Positions 8,543 to 17,265 of a stretch of 64,000 nucleotides of DNA are shown one piece after another. Origin of the DNA: Salinivirgaceae bacterium (lineage in GTDB: Bacteria; Bacteroidota; Bacteroidia; Bacteroidales; SZUA-534); the NCBI GenBank assembly GCA_017527435.1, contig JAFXQB010000022.1:1-64000 (forward strand), given 5' to 3'. How positions within the stretch are numbered: position 1 is the stretch's first letter; each line of letters starts with the position of its first letter. Position numbers and translations under genes: made by a program. The notes under the pieces are model-generated. The model made no database searches and was not told the origin of the DNA. It saw nothing but the letters and a program-made list of their open reading frames with translations.

Positions 8543-11104
8543 TCACGCCTTTTTGAGATTGAAGACGAAGGTTGTTCCCTTGCCCACTTCGCTGACGACA
8601 GAGATGTTGCCGCCGTTGCGACGGACAAATTCGTGGCATATAATCAATCCCAACCCCGAGCCCTTCTCGTCGGCCAAACCGGGTGTTGTTATTGGGTGAT
8701 TGGCTTTGAAAAGCCGCTTCTGGTTCTCGGGCGAGATGCCGATTCCCGTGTCGCTGATGGCAATCCAAGCATAGTCTGAACCGCCGTCGTTCACGGTGAT
8801 GGTTATGCGACCGCCTGTTGGCGTATATTTCAGCGCGTTGCCTATCAGGTTGCGGAAAATTGTAAACACCATATTCTTGTCGGCAACCACGGTGTAATCG
8901 TATTCTATTTGCAAATCGATTTTAATCTGTTTGAAATCAATATTATAGCTGTTCACCGCAATTGCTTCGTTGATTGGCTCGGTTATGCAGAAAGATGACG
9001 GGGTCACTTCGAGCATGCCGGTTTGCGATTTCGCCCAATCGAGCAGATTGGTCAGCATATTGTAAACGTGTGTGGCTGAATCGTTTATGACTTTAAGATA
9101 ACGTTTGACTTCATCGGCGGTGTAATTCTCGTAGTATTCGGCAAGCAGGCTGGTCATTCCAAGAATGCCGTTGAACGGGTTTTTCAGGTCGTGGGCGAAG
9201 ATGCTGAAGAATTTGGTTTTGACGTTGAGCGCGTCTTCTAGGTTCTTCTGCGACTCGCAGAGTTCCCGCCTGACATTCTCAAGCTCGGTGACATCGACAA
9301 TGACAAGCGACGCCAAATCGCCATAGCCGCCTTCATCGGTAATCTCGCTGATGTAGCAAATCACGTCGCGCTGGCGACCGTCGGCGAAACGCATCCGGCT
9401 CACGGTGCCAAAATCGCGTGTCTTGTCGGGATACCAATCGATGCCTGTCATCTTGCGAAGATTGTCGAGCGTGGCGTGCATTATGGCGTCGCGCGGGACA
9501 CCGCAAAGCTGCTCAAACGCTTCGTTGCAGCCCACAACCGTGTGGTCGTCTTTTCTGACAAAGAAAAGCGGCGTTGGAACGGTGTTGATGAGCAAGTCGA
9601 GAAAACGGTAGCGCCGGCGCACTTTGAGTGACGCTTCTTCGAGCTGTGTTTTCTGCGTGTTTATCTCGTTGTTGGCCTTTTTCAGCAGTGAGTTGATGTG
9701 GCGCACGTGCATGAGAACCACCACCACCACGGTTACAATCACTGACAGGATGGCGAGCGACAGTATCAGCGTCCGGTGCCGTGCAGCCTGCCGTTCGTTC
9801 TCATACTGCTGCTTCTGCTGGTTTTGCGCAATCTCGTGCTCGATAAGCATTATGCGCTCGCGGGCCTGCAACTGCTGCGTGAGCGACTTCTCGCCCTGTT
9901 CCTTTTCAATTTTGAGCAGGCTGTCGGTTATCTGGCAGGCTGCGGACATGGCGTCGTAGGCGAGCGTCAGATTGTGCCTGTCGGTGTAGAGACTGGCAAG
10001 GCCTTTGAGCGCGTCTCTCTGCTGCGCAAGCAGATTGGCGCTGCGGCTCAAGTTAAGCGACTGATTGTAGAAATCGAGTGCCTGACGGTAGTTTCCGGCC
10101 GTACGATAGGCGTCGGCTATGCGGCAGAGCGACTCTGACTCGCTTCGCCGGTCGTTTTTCTGCCGATTGTACTTCAGACACTGCTGCAGACAGGCGATAA
10201 CCGAATCGGAATTGGCTGTTTTTATGAAGATTTCGGCCTTGAGCGAGTTGAGCATCGCATAGTCCTTCGGCCACTCACTGTTTTCGACTTCTTCGGCCGA
10301 TAGCGACCGCCTGCAATAGTCGAGCGCTTCGCTGTAGTTATTGTCGTCGAAATAAGCGAAGGCGACATTATAATATATCATCCATAGCAACGATTTGTCG
10401 TTGTTCCGGTTGCAGTAATCGAGCGATTTGAAATGGTAAGCGAGCGCCGTGTCGATAATGTTCAGGTGCTCGTAGGCTGTGCCGATGTTCATATAAATGT
10501 CAATCAGGCCTTTGGAATCACCGCAAAGGATTGTCAGACGCTCGGTTTCTTTGAAATATTCGATAGCTTTTTTCTCATCGTGAATCATGCTGTAGCAATA
10601 GCCGAGATTGAATGCGTCGCGAATGAGCGAGACAGTGTCGCCGGCCGCTTCCGACATGGCTTGCGACCGCATCAGGCAGACTGCGGCCAACTCATAGTCT
10701 TCGGCATCAATCATGGCGAAACTTGCATGGTTGTAAACCTTTCCGGCTTCAGAGTACATCCCTGTCTCTTCCATTGCCTGCTGCTGGCCGTCGATGGTCT
10801 TGACAATCAAATCGATGCGTCCGAGACTGTCGCACAAGGCGATGCGATTCTGAATTATATCGAAAACCATGCCGTAGTTCTTCGCCTTCAGATAGAGCGA
10901 CACGGCATTGTTGAAATAGATTTCGGATTTTGAGTCGTCGCCGCCGATGCTGATTTCCGACAGCCGGGTATAGATGTCGGCCCGTCTGTCGGCATCGCGA
11001 GTGGCGGACAGAAGATTCAAAAGACTGTCAGTTGACTGTGCGCTTATTGTTCCGCACGTCATAGCCACCAATCCCAACAATAATATTGCAAATCGCTTTT
11101 TCAT
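8543..11104 (-). CDS. TPR-containing membrane sensor histidine kinase with PAS domain
   Basis: An 853-residue sensor kinase. Order: signal peptide (1-22), periplasmic helical TPR-like array (~40-400, e.g. FNLGYCYSMIHDEKKAIEYF), coiled coil (~400-440), one membrane helix (~445-467), coiled coil, PAS (~498-610), HisKA with phospho-acceptor His in FSIFAHDLKNPFNG (~H638), and HATPase with NLIGNALKYTPTGG, DTGIGISPENQ and GSGLGLIICHEF. No receiver domain and no response regulator is adjacent, so it is an orphan kinase whose partner lies elsewhere. I chose ATG 11104 because a signal peptide follows; the frame's extension to 11626 is antisense to the next gene and is not coding. The signal sensed is unknown. 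Confidence 0.92.
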   Translation of the reverse strand: MKKRFAILLLGLVAMTCGTISAQSTDSLLNLLSATRDADRRADIYTRLSEISIGGDDSKSEIYFNNAVSLYLKAKNYGMVFDIIQNRIALCDSLGRIDLIVKTIDGQQQAMEETGMYSEAGKVYNHASFAMIDAEDYELAAVCLMRSQAMSEAAGDTVSLIRDAFNLGYCYSMIHDEKKAIEYFKETERLTILCGDSKGLIDIYMNIGTAYEHLNIIDTALAYHFKSLDYCNRNNDKSLLWMIYYNVAFAYFDDNNYSEALDYCRRSLSAEEVENSEWPKDYAMLNSLKAEIFIKTANSDSVIACLQQCLKYNRQKNDRRSESESLCRIADAYRTAGNYRQALDFYNQSLNLSRSANLLAQQRDALKGLASLYTDRHNLTLAYDAMSAACQITDSLLKIEKEQGEKSLTQQLQARERIMLIEHEIAQNQQKQQYENERQAARHRTLILSLAILSVIVTVVVVVLMHVRHINSLLKKANNEINTQKTQLEEASLKVRRRYRFLDLLINTVPTPLFFVRKDDHTVVGCNEAFEQLCGVPRDAIMHATLDNLRKMTGIDWYPDKTRDFGTVSRMRFADGRQRDVICYISEITDEGGYGDLASLVIVDVTELENVRRELCESQKNLEDALNVKTKFFSIFAHDLKNPFNGILGMTSLLAEYYENYTADEVKRYLKVINDSATHVYNMLTNLLDWAKSQTGMLEVTPSSFCITEPINEAIAVNSYNIDFKQIKIDLQIEYDYTVVADKNMVFTIFRNLIGNALKYTPTGGRITITVNDGGSDYAWIAISDTGIGISPENQKRLFKANHPITTPGLADEKGSGLGLIICHEFVRRNGGNISVVSEVGKGTTFVFNLKKA

Positions 11105-11272
11105 CACAGTAGCGCTAAAAATAGCCAAAAGAAACAACCCTTCAATATGAGTTTTTGCGATAGATGATAACTTAAAAGCCGACAAATGACATAAAAATAT
11201 GCGTTGTAAGCCATCTTCGGTTTTCGTTCGTTTGAAACAGAAAAAAGCTGTAACTATGTGGTGAGAAAAATC

Positions 11273-11319
11273 GGTTGCCACCGACTTGTACCGACCGCAC
11301 AAAGCGGTGATTGGCAACC
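11273..11319 (+). promoter_or_regulatory. nested inverted repeat in the leader of the HXXEE gene
   Basis: Outer arms GGTTGCCA (11273-11280) and TGGCAACC (11312-11319) enclose ACCGC-ACAAA-GCGGT (11294-11308). It ends 16 bases before the ATG of the next gene. It could be an RNA leader structure or a protein-binding dyad. Confidence 0.4.
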
Positions 11320-11335
11320 ACTTAAACAAGATTAT

Positions 11336-11848
11336 ATGAACCATTACATCTGGCTTTTGCCGCTGCTGTTTGTTTTTCACGATTTCGAAGAGATTATCGG
11401 AATGCGCGCGTGGACTGCCCGAAACGCCGCCGACATTTGCCAACGCTTTCCGCGATTCGCTTTCATTTTCAAGAGCACCACCACCACCGAAGGCTTTGCG
11501 CTTGCCGTAGCCGAAGAGTTTGTCTTGCTGCTGATAATATGCGGGGTGACATTCACAGGCATCCGCGCGTTCAACCTGCTCTGGCTGGGCACATTCATCG
11601 CCTTCGCGCTGCATCTGGTGGTTCACATTGGGCAGGCTGTTGTAATCCGAAAATATATTCCGGCGCTTGCCACAAGTATTTTAGTTCTGCCCGTAAGCCT
11701 TTGGTTGATAGCCGATTGTATCAGAGTTTCTAACTTCTCACCCATCGAAATCACCATCTACAGCCTTGCCGCCGTGGTGGCCGTGGGCGCCAATCTGCTG
11801 CTGGCGCATTGGCTGGCAAGGAAGTTTAATGAGTGGCTGGCGCTGTAA
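11336..11848 (+). CDS. HXXEE domain integral membrane protein
   Basis: A 170-residue protein with about five hydrophobic segments. The motif HDFEEIIG near residue 14 is the signature of the HXXEE family (His-x-x-Glu-Glu). A later HLVVHIGQ and the acidic EE in VAEEFVLLL suggest a metal site within the membrane. Its function is not known. The start is ATG 11336 rather than an earlier in-frame start, because the earlier part is the inverted-repeat leader. It is transcribed away from the sensor kinase and is separated from mcrC by repeats. Confidence 0.8.
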   Translation: MNHYIWLLPLLFVFHDFEEIIGMRAWTARNAADICQRFPRFAFIFKSTTTTEGFALAVAEEFVLLLIICGVTFTGIRAFNLLWLGTFIAFALHLVVHIGQAVVIRKYIPALATSILVLPVSLWLIADCIRVSNFSPIEITIYSLAAVVAVGANLLLAHWLARKFNEWLAL

Positions 11849-11866
11849 TTTAGAACGCAGTTTTTT

Positions 11867-11930
11867 TCGCACAGACGACACAGATTTTACCACGGAACGC
11901 ACGGAAAACACGACCCCGATAGCTATCGGG
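11867..11930. repeat. dispersed intergenic repeat with a perfect 16-bp palindrome
   Basis: A tract rich in the words CGCACAGACGACACAGATT and CCACGGAACGCACGG is followed by CCCGATAGCTATCGGG (11915-11930). Related tracts occur at 36510-36580 and 38240-38310, and near-identical palindromes at 22246-22259 and 38295-38310. Confidence 0.6.
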
Positions 11931-12041
11931 ATTAGCAACCTGACGGTTGCTTTAGTCTCTAACCGATTTTTGCCGATTTGAACCGATTTTAATTGTAGGA
12001 TTGTCTCGCTGGCATCCGCAAATTAACGCATAAAGGAAAGC

Positions 12042-12230
12042 GCCCCGCAGGGGCAACTCGCCAATAGCCCAAGGCGAGCGTAGCGGCGCCTTGGGTGACG
12101 TTTCCGAGTAACGTTGGCGCCCTACAGGGGCAAAACATAATTTGCTACAGATTGTGTTGCGCATACAGCGCGCGGTGTTGTTGGGGACATTTTACCCAAC
12201 GTGCCGTTCGCTGCGCTCACTCTGCGTTGG
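12042..12230. repeat. compound palindromic repeat element overlapping the 3' end of mcrC
   Basis: It contains GCCCC-GCA-GGGGC (12042-12054), a long hairpin CCCAAGGCG...CGCCTTGGG (12067-12095), a second GCCCTAC/AGGGGC (about 12118-12131) and a hairpin CCCAAC...GTTGG (12195-12230) with an inner run of CGCTGCGCTCAC type. From memory, elements of this look are scattered in Bacteroidetes genomes. It supplies the stop codon and the last ~30 codons of mcrC. Confidence 0.55.
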
Positions 12231-13570
12231 AACTCGCTCTCCACATTCATCATCACCGAAACATAACTCTTATAATCAATGGCTTGGTGATTGACATTAA
12301 CACCAATTATACGTATTGTGCCGCCCATACCATAAACATTAAACTCTTTTGGAATGGTTGATATTTTGCTTGGATATATCAATCCTGTTCTCTTGGAAGG
12401 CAAAATGTGCATATATGTTATAATTTGGTGAATGTCGTCACGGGCGGCAGAATTGAAGTCTAACATTTTATATTTCGCATCAAGAACGTCGTTTTCGTCG
12501 GGAATAACATCGCCATATTTAAAATCCTTTATTTGCTTGCATTTATAATAATCAGGATAACGTGGATTGTTATTGTATAAAGTAATTGGATTTTTACCTG
12601 TATGATTTTCTGCGTGAGTATATCCACATTTCTTCAAAACGCCCGCTAAATACTCCTCCCAAAGCCAAGCGCCGTCGAACAGAATGCCGTAGATTTGGTC
12701 TTTCTGGCGGCCGTATTTGAGTTCCTCGTGGCGAAGGATTTGCAGGCAGAGCCGCTGCAAGTCGGTGTAGGCCGAAAAGTACGGGTGCCGCACGGGCCGA
12801 AGGTTCTGGCTGACGATTTTGGCGCGCTCGCGGGCATTGTAGGTTGGCGTGGCCATAACAATCTGACTGACAGCCGTTTTGGTGTCGGCATCGTTGTTCA
12901 GAATTGCCTGCCCCTGCTCCTTGCTGCGAATGAATTCAATGGTGTGGCGGACAAGTTGCGTGAGTTCGTTGTCGTAGGTGTGCTCGCGCGTGGTGTAGGC
13001 CACCGTGCCGCGGAATGGAATGTTCTGGCGGATATGGCGGCTCACATCAATGGGGCCGCGAATGTTGGCGTCGTTGTGCTCAAAGCGGCGGTACTTCTTG
13101 AAAACGCCCTGCGCCACCGCCTTCCGCAGAAAATGCGGAAACAGATAGAACAGAAAATCGAAAATCCGCTCGGCGCTTGTGTCGTGCTTCAAATCGAACA
13201 GATTGATTGCGAACACTTTCTGCAACATATAGTGCAGAAAATAGTCGTCGCCGTTTGCAAAACGTGACTTTATGGTGATTTGAGTTTCGTTATATCCCAC
13301 AAAACCCATTATGTTGCCTGTACTGATTTTGTCATCGTGCAGACCTATAATGGATTGTTCACCAATCTTATCGCCATACACCTCCAAACCGTGCGGAAAG
13401 ACAAGCAAGTTAGGGTTGTCTTCTACTTTCTTGCCAATTTTGACATTGGCAATTTCTTTAAGGTCCGACTTAACTTTTTCTAAATCAAAATCTTCTTTTT
13501 TTTCTACACAATCAACAATGGATTTTGCATTATTCTCCTGTTGGTTGTCCGTTATTTGAAGTCGAATCAT
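12122..13570 (-). CDS. mcrC: McrC-like nuclease subunit of a modification-dependent restriction system
   Basis: A 482-residue McrC-family protein, the nuclease partner of the McrB motor. The N-terminal ~300 residues carry family segments such as IGFVGY-type (MGFVGYNETQITIKSRF), FLHYMLQKVF and RGPIDVSRHIRQN. The C-terminal PD-(D/E)xK nuclease is visible as RYPDYY, then DVIPDENDVLDAKYK and DDIHQIITYM. It overlaps the mcrB 3' end by 41 bases, which implies translational coupling. Base composition is mosaic: the codons for about residues 100-307 are G+C-rich and the two ends are A+T-rich. The last ~31 residues are encoded by a repeat element and are atypical. It should cleave DNA with modified bases. 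Confidence 0.9.
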   Translation of the reverse strand: MIRLQITDNQQENNAKSIVDCVEKKEDFDLEKVKSDLKEIANVKIGKKVEDNPNLLVFPHGLEVYGDKIGEQSIIGLHDDKISTGNIMGFVGYNETQITIKSRFANGDDYFLHYMLQKVFAINLFDLKHDTSAERIFDFLFYLFPHFLRKAVAQGVFKKYRRFEHNDANIRGPIDVSRHIRQNIPFRGTVAYTTREHTYDNELTQLVRHTIEFIRSKEQGQAILNNDADTKTAVSQIVMATPTYNARERAKIVSQNLRPVRHPYFSAYTDLQRLCLQILRHEELKYGRQKDQIYGILFDGAWLWEEYLAGVLKKCGYTHAENHTGKNPITLYNNNPRYPDYYKCKQIKDFKYGDVIPDENDVLDAKYKMLDFNSAARDDIHQIITYMHILPSKRTGLIYPSKISTIPKEFNVYGMGGTIRIIGVNVNHQAIDYKSYVSVMMNVESEFQRRVSAANGTLGKMSPTTPRAVCATQSVANYVLPL

Positions 13571-15545
13571 TTTGTTTTCCCTCGATTGGTTTAAAGTATG
13601 CTGCTTCCAATTTTCCCATATCTGTGACTACGCTTGGCGTACCACGTAAATACTCGAACAAAAGACCTTTTAGGTGACAATACCAAAGTTGTTGAAAATC
13701 ACCATTGTAGTTTTTCAGTTTCAGGAAATAACTTGCGCCAATGTGGTATGCCGACGAAAGGCCTTCGATTTCCTCAATGGCGGCGTTCAGACTATCCATC
13801 CTTGCTTTTATCTCATCTATTACATCGTTTTCGGGCTTTTGAGATACACCCGTTTCATCTTTCCACGCATCATCGCTATCAAGCATCGTCTGTGTTTCTT
13901 TTGCAGTTACTTCCTTAAACGCGAACCTGCGGCGGAAGGCGAAATCCATACTCTCGACGCTTCGGTCGATATCGTTCATTGTACCAATAATATAGACGTT
14001 TTCGGGAACGAAGAAACCTTCAAAGAATTCGTCATCTTTATTCACTAGATTTTGATATTGTGTTTGTACTCGGCCCTTCTCGCCACGATAGTCTGGGTCA
14101 ATTGAGAAGAACAACTCGCCAAAGATTTTGTTGATTTCGCCTCGGTTGATTTCGTCGATAATCATCACGTAGTTTTTGTTAGGGTTCGTTTTGGCTGTAA
14201 CACACAAATCTTTAAAAACGCCGTTCCTACGTTCAAAAGACACATTATTGTTGTTTATACCATTCCCTTTGTCTTCACTAACTGGTCGTAATCCTTCTAC
14301 AAAATCAGTATAATCGTATGACGGGTGAAATTGAACCAATTTATATTCCCCATTTATTATAATTCCTCCATCCTGTTGTTTTACTTCTCCATCTTTTATG
14401 TTGAAATTATTGTATAGAATTTTCATAAATTCAAATGGAGAAATACTTGTATCCTTACATTGTTCTTCATAAAATTTGTAAATCACTTTATTCCTTTCAA
14501 ATATATCATCCGTATCACATTTAATTTCAAACAATGCAATTATGTTATCAATGTGCCTTTTACTATTAATTGGTGCATATATATTGGGATAATATGTATT
14601 AAGCAACTTTAACATAAATGAGTTCCCGAATTTGCTCACATACTCATTAGGATTGTTATTTTTTACCATACTATAAATATCAGAAGCAAGCGTATTCATT
14701 AGTATTTCTGGGGCTTGGTTTGGCATAGCATTCAAATAACCACTTACCATATACTTCTCTTCGTGCTTATCCCAATATAATAAATAAGCCTTGGCAGAGC
14801 CTGGACTATAATATCCTAACGGCTTAAGTTTAGTCTCAATCCAATAACAAAAATTGTCTTTATTAGCATCACCCCACCCGACACAATAATCATCAAGGGT
14901 CATATTTCCCAGTTTGTTCATAGGAAATCGTCGTGTAAATGCTGTCAGCAATTCCTCATAATTGATATCACGTTCTTCTACATTATATGTTTGTATAGCG
15001 TGTTTCAATAAATCAATTGGTTTTGCAATTTCCTTTTTTGAAACAATCTCTTTGGCAATCTGTTTTGCCAAATAGGTTTTGCCTGTGCCTGGGGCACCTG
15101 TAAGAATTAGATTGTGGTTAGATTTGAGAAGGTCTATGTATTTCTCCATTTTTATAATATAATTGATTTGTTTTATAATTATTTGATTATCATTCGTTAT
15201 TCTTTGTACTGCAGGTATCATTCTTGAGCCATTTGCTGACCACTTTTCAAAATTCAACCCCCAATGACCATCTAATCTGATTAATTCGGATAGTTTTTTA
15301 GACAAAGTTTGGGGTAAAATTGGGCTTTCGTCTTCATCTACGATAACCCCCATATAATAATATGTCCAAACTTTTTTATTTCTTTGTGCTACAATTACAC
15401 AATCTCCTTTTTTGATAGATTTAAACTGTTGTCCTTTAGTTTTATCGTCTCCCCAACCAACAGCGACTATTTTGTTATCATACATTGTCTTTTCATAATT
15501 GTCACCATCATTGTAGACATTCGGACTAATAACATAATACTCCAT
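13530..15545 (-). CDS. mcrB: McrB-like AAA+ GTPase with PUA/EVE-like N-terminal domain
   Basis: A 671-residue motor and reader of the McrBC pair. Residues ~1-75 (YYVISPNV, NKIVAVGWGD, FKSIKKGDCVIVAQ, YYYMGVIVD) have the strand pattern of a PUA/EVE-like modified-base reader. Walker A is GAPGTGKT (~150-157). A segment of ~200 residues follows (includes FCYWIETKLKPLG), a known insertion in McrB-like proteins. Then come Walker B VMIIDEINRGE (~460-470), the McrB-type signature GTMNDIDRS (~521-529) and Arg finger RRRF (~538-541). The reader domain sets target specificity; which base it recognises is not deducible. The 5' two thirds are markedly A+T-rich compared with neighbours, a sign of transfer. 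ATG start. Confidence 0.9.
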   Translation of the reverse strand: MEYYVISPNVYNDGDNYEKTMYDNKIVAVGWGDDKTKGQQFKSIKKGDCVIVAQRNKKVWTYYYMGVIVDEDESPILPQTLSKKLSELIRLDGHWGLNFEKWSANGSRMIPAVQRITNDNQIIIKQINYIIKMEKYIDLLKSNHNLILTGAPGTGKTYLAKQIAKEIVSKKEIAKPIDLLKHAIQTYNVEERDINYEELLTAFTRRFPMNKLGNMTLDDYCVGWGDANKDNFCYWIETKLKPLGYYSPGSAKAYLLYWDKHEEKYMVSGYLNAMPNQAPEILMNTLASDIYSMVKNNNPNEYVSKFGNSFMLKLLNTYYPNIYAPINSKRHIDNIIALFEIKCDTDDIFERNKVIYKFYEEQCKDTSISPFEFMKILYNNFNIKDGEVKQQDGGIIINGEYKLVQFHPSYDYTDFVEGLRPVSEDKGNGINNNNVSFERRNGVFKDLCVTAKTNPNKNYVMIIDEINRGEINKIFGELFFSIDPDYRGEKGRVQTQYQNLVNKDDEFFEGFFVPENVYIIGTMNDIDRSVESMDFAFRRRFAFKEVTAKETQTMLDSDDAWKDETGVSQKPENDVIDEIKARMDSLNAAIEEIEGLSSAYHIGASYFLKLKNYNGDFQQLWYCHLKGLLFEYLRGTPSVVTDMGKLEAAYFKPIEGKQNDSTSNNGQPTGE

Positions 15546-15621
15546 TTTTTAAGTTTTTATTATACATAATCTTATTATTCCCAAATCTAATAATAATTCC
15601 TATCCCTTTCAAACTCACCCC

Positions 15622-15649
15622 CAAAAAAGCAAACGGGCTCAACGCCCGT
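15622..15649 (-). terminator. intrinsic terminator of the HIRAN gene
   Basis: On the minus strand ACGGGC-GTTGA-GCCCGT is followed by TTTG and then six T. It lies about 30 bases past the stop codon and separates the HIRAN gene from mcrB. Confidence 0.8.
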
Positions 15650-15679
15650 CTGCAAGTTCAGCGCTCAAACATTTCGGCC

Positions 15680-16033
15680 TTATTGGGCTTCGGGGTTGCG
15701 CGCGACGGTGATTGAGAGATACACCTGATTTTCGGGGTGCGTGTCGGGCACAAGTTGGCTGATTCGGCAAGTGAACAAACTGTTCCAACCTGCTTCAAGC
15801 AAATGGGCCAAATGCGTGTTTTCGGCACGCGGAATGTAGCCAAGCATATACGGCTCTTCATCGCCTGGTTTGTTGTACAGCACGGCCACTGCGTTCGGGT
15901 CGTGGCGGTTGTCGGGGTCGAGTTCCAACTGCAACTCGGTTCCAACCTTCAGTTCGTTCCAAACCAAGTCGGCATCGTAATACTTACGTCCCGCTAGGTG
16001 GCAATCCATAAAAAACTGTCTTCTTGCTCTCAT
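15680..16033 (-). CDS. stand-alone HIRAN domain protein
   Basis: A 117-residue protein consisting of one HIRAN domain: FFMDCHLAGRKYYDAD at the N-terminus, then LELDPDNRHDPNAVAVLYN and MLGYIPRAENTHLAHLLEAGW. In eukaryotic HLTF the HIRAN domain binds 3' single-stranded DNA ends; bacterial stand-alone forms are of unknown function but often sit near DNA-processing genes. It is upstream of and on the same strand as mcrBC, with a terminator between. The frame begins at TTG 16039; I use the ATG at 16033 (MRARRQ). Confidence 0.85.
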   Translation of the reverse strand: MRARRQFFMDCHLAGRKYYDADLVWNELKVGTELQLELDPDNRHDPNAVAVLYNKPGDEEPYMLGYIPRAENTHLAHLLEAGWNSLFTCRISQLVPDTHPENQVYLSITVARNPEAQ

Positions 16034-16241
16034 AATCAATACTTTTTAAAAGTTAGACATTCAATTTTGGGGGCAAATAAAACAGCAACCTGTGCGAAAT
16101 ACGGGTGCAGGTTTGGAAAATTTTTGAAAAAAGTGAAGATTTTTTGAAAAAAAACTAGTTAGGGGCAACGGGAGTTCCTATGTTTTGGAATAAAAATCGG
16201 TTAAACTTGCAATCAAATTTGAATAAGAAACTGATAAAACT

Positions 16242-17018
16242 ATGCCAATAATAGCGAATCCGCAAACAACTAATTGCCAATGCTTTGCGCTAACGGGGCG
16301 CAACATTGTGCTGAAAGCCGACGGCAGTGCCCTTACGCTGGCCGACCTGACTGAAATAAAAACTTTAGATAGCAATGCCGATTTGTTTGAAGAACAAGAG
16401 TTTGGTATTTGTGTTCTGAACTTCGAAACAACCGAGCCACTGCCCGACCGTTTCGTCACCAAAACCATCCGTCAGTTCTTCAACGAGAGCGACGAGCCGA
16501 CTGTTTTCCGCACATCGCGGGCAAAGGCGGTGGCCAACTGGCGGCAGAGCACGAAATTTTGCTGCACGTGTGGCGCAAAACTCACTGAAAACAAGCAGTT
16601 TACGGCGCGCGAGTGTCCGCAGTGCGGCAAGATTCATTTTCCGCGCATCGAGCCGTGCGTGATTGTGCTTGTGAGCCGCGGCGACAAGATTCTGCTTGCC
16701 CGCCACGTTCAGCGCAATCAGGACATCTACGCCTGCATTGCGGGATTCATTGAAGGCGGCGAGACGCCCGAGCACGCCGTTGAGCGCGAGTTGCAGGAAG
16801 AAATCGGCATCCGCGTGAAGAACATCCGCTACCGCGGCAGTCAGAGCTGGCCCTTCCCCGACCAACTAATGCTCGGATACACAGCCGATTACGAGAGCGG
16901 CGAAATCCGCCTGCAGAAAGACGAGATTGCCGACGCCGACTGGTTCAGCCGCGACAACTGCCCCGCAAGCCCGCAGCCTGGCTCGATTGCTTATAGGCTG
17001 ATTCATACCATTTATTGA
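16242..17018 (+). CDS. nudC: NAD(+) diphosphatase, Nudix hydrolase
   Basis: Hydrolyses NADH/NAD+ to NMN(H) and AMP, and in other bacteria removes NAD caps from RNA. A zinc ribbon is visible as CCTCGAKL...CPQCGKIHFPR. The Nudix box is GFIEGGETPEHAVERELQ, continuing EEIG, which matches Gx5Ex7REx2EExG. The NudC-specific motif SQSWPFP (family SQPWPFP) follows it. Length 258 fits the family. The N-terminal ~100 residues are the divergent NudC N-terminal domain. The TGA stop at 17016 is also the first three bases of a tandem octamer array. Confidence 0.94.
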   Translation: MPIIANPQTTNCQCFALTGRNIVLKADGSALTLADLTEIKTLDSNADLFEEQEFGICVLNFETTEPLPDRFVTKTIRQFFNESDEPTVFRTSRAKAVANWRQSTKFCCTCGAKLTENKQFTARECPQCGKIHFPRIEPCVIVLVSRGDKILLARHVQRNQDIYACIAGFIEGGETPEHAVERELQEEIGIRVKNIRYRGSQSWPFPDQLMLGYTADYESGEIRLQKDEIADADWFSRDNCPASPQPGSIAYRLIHTIY

Positions 17019-17138
17019 AGGACTGAAGGATTGAAGGACTGAAGGATTGAAGGACTGAAGGATTGAAGGACTGAAGGATTGAAGGACTGAAGGATTGAAG
17101 GACTGAAGGATTGAAGGACTGAAGGATTGAAGGATTGA
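17016..17138. repeat. tandem octamer array, alternating TGAAGGAC and TGAAGGAT (about 15 units)
   Basis: The two octamers alternate, giving a 16-bp period. The array starts exactly at the nudC stop codon. Short relatives of the same octamer lie at the ends of ackA (22271-22290) and xerD (25489-25510) and before uvrB (20089-20106). Confidence 0.95.
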
Positions 17139-17265
17139 ATCCAATATTAATCTGTGTAAATCAGTTCAATCTGCGTCATCTGCGTTCCCGACAAAAGCAA
17201 GTCTGTGCGAGTTTGAGCATTTTTCGGCATAAAATTTGCTATCGGCTTGGCAAATTCTAAAAACA

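Noticed and set aside
11105..11626. N-terminal extension of the sensor kinase frame
   Set aside because: The added residues are antisense to the HXXEE gene, have no domain, and precede an obvious signal peptide at 11104.
13530..13570. frameshift between mcrB and mcrC
   Set aside because: The 41-base overlap is in different frames with an in-frame ATG for mcrC; normal gene overlap.
17016..17138. CRISPR array
   Set aside because: Units are 8 bp in direct tandem without spacers, and no cas genes are near.
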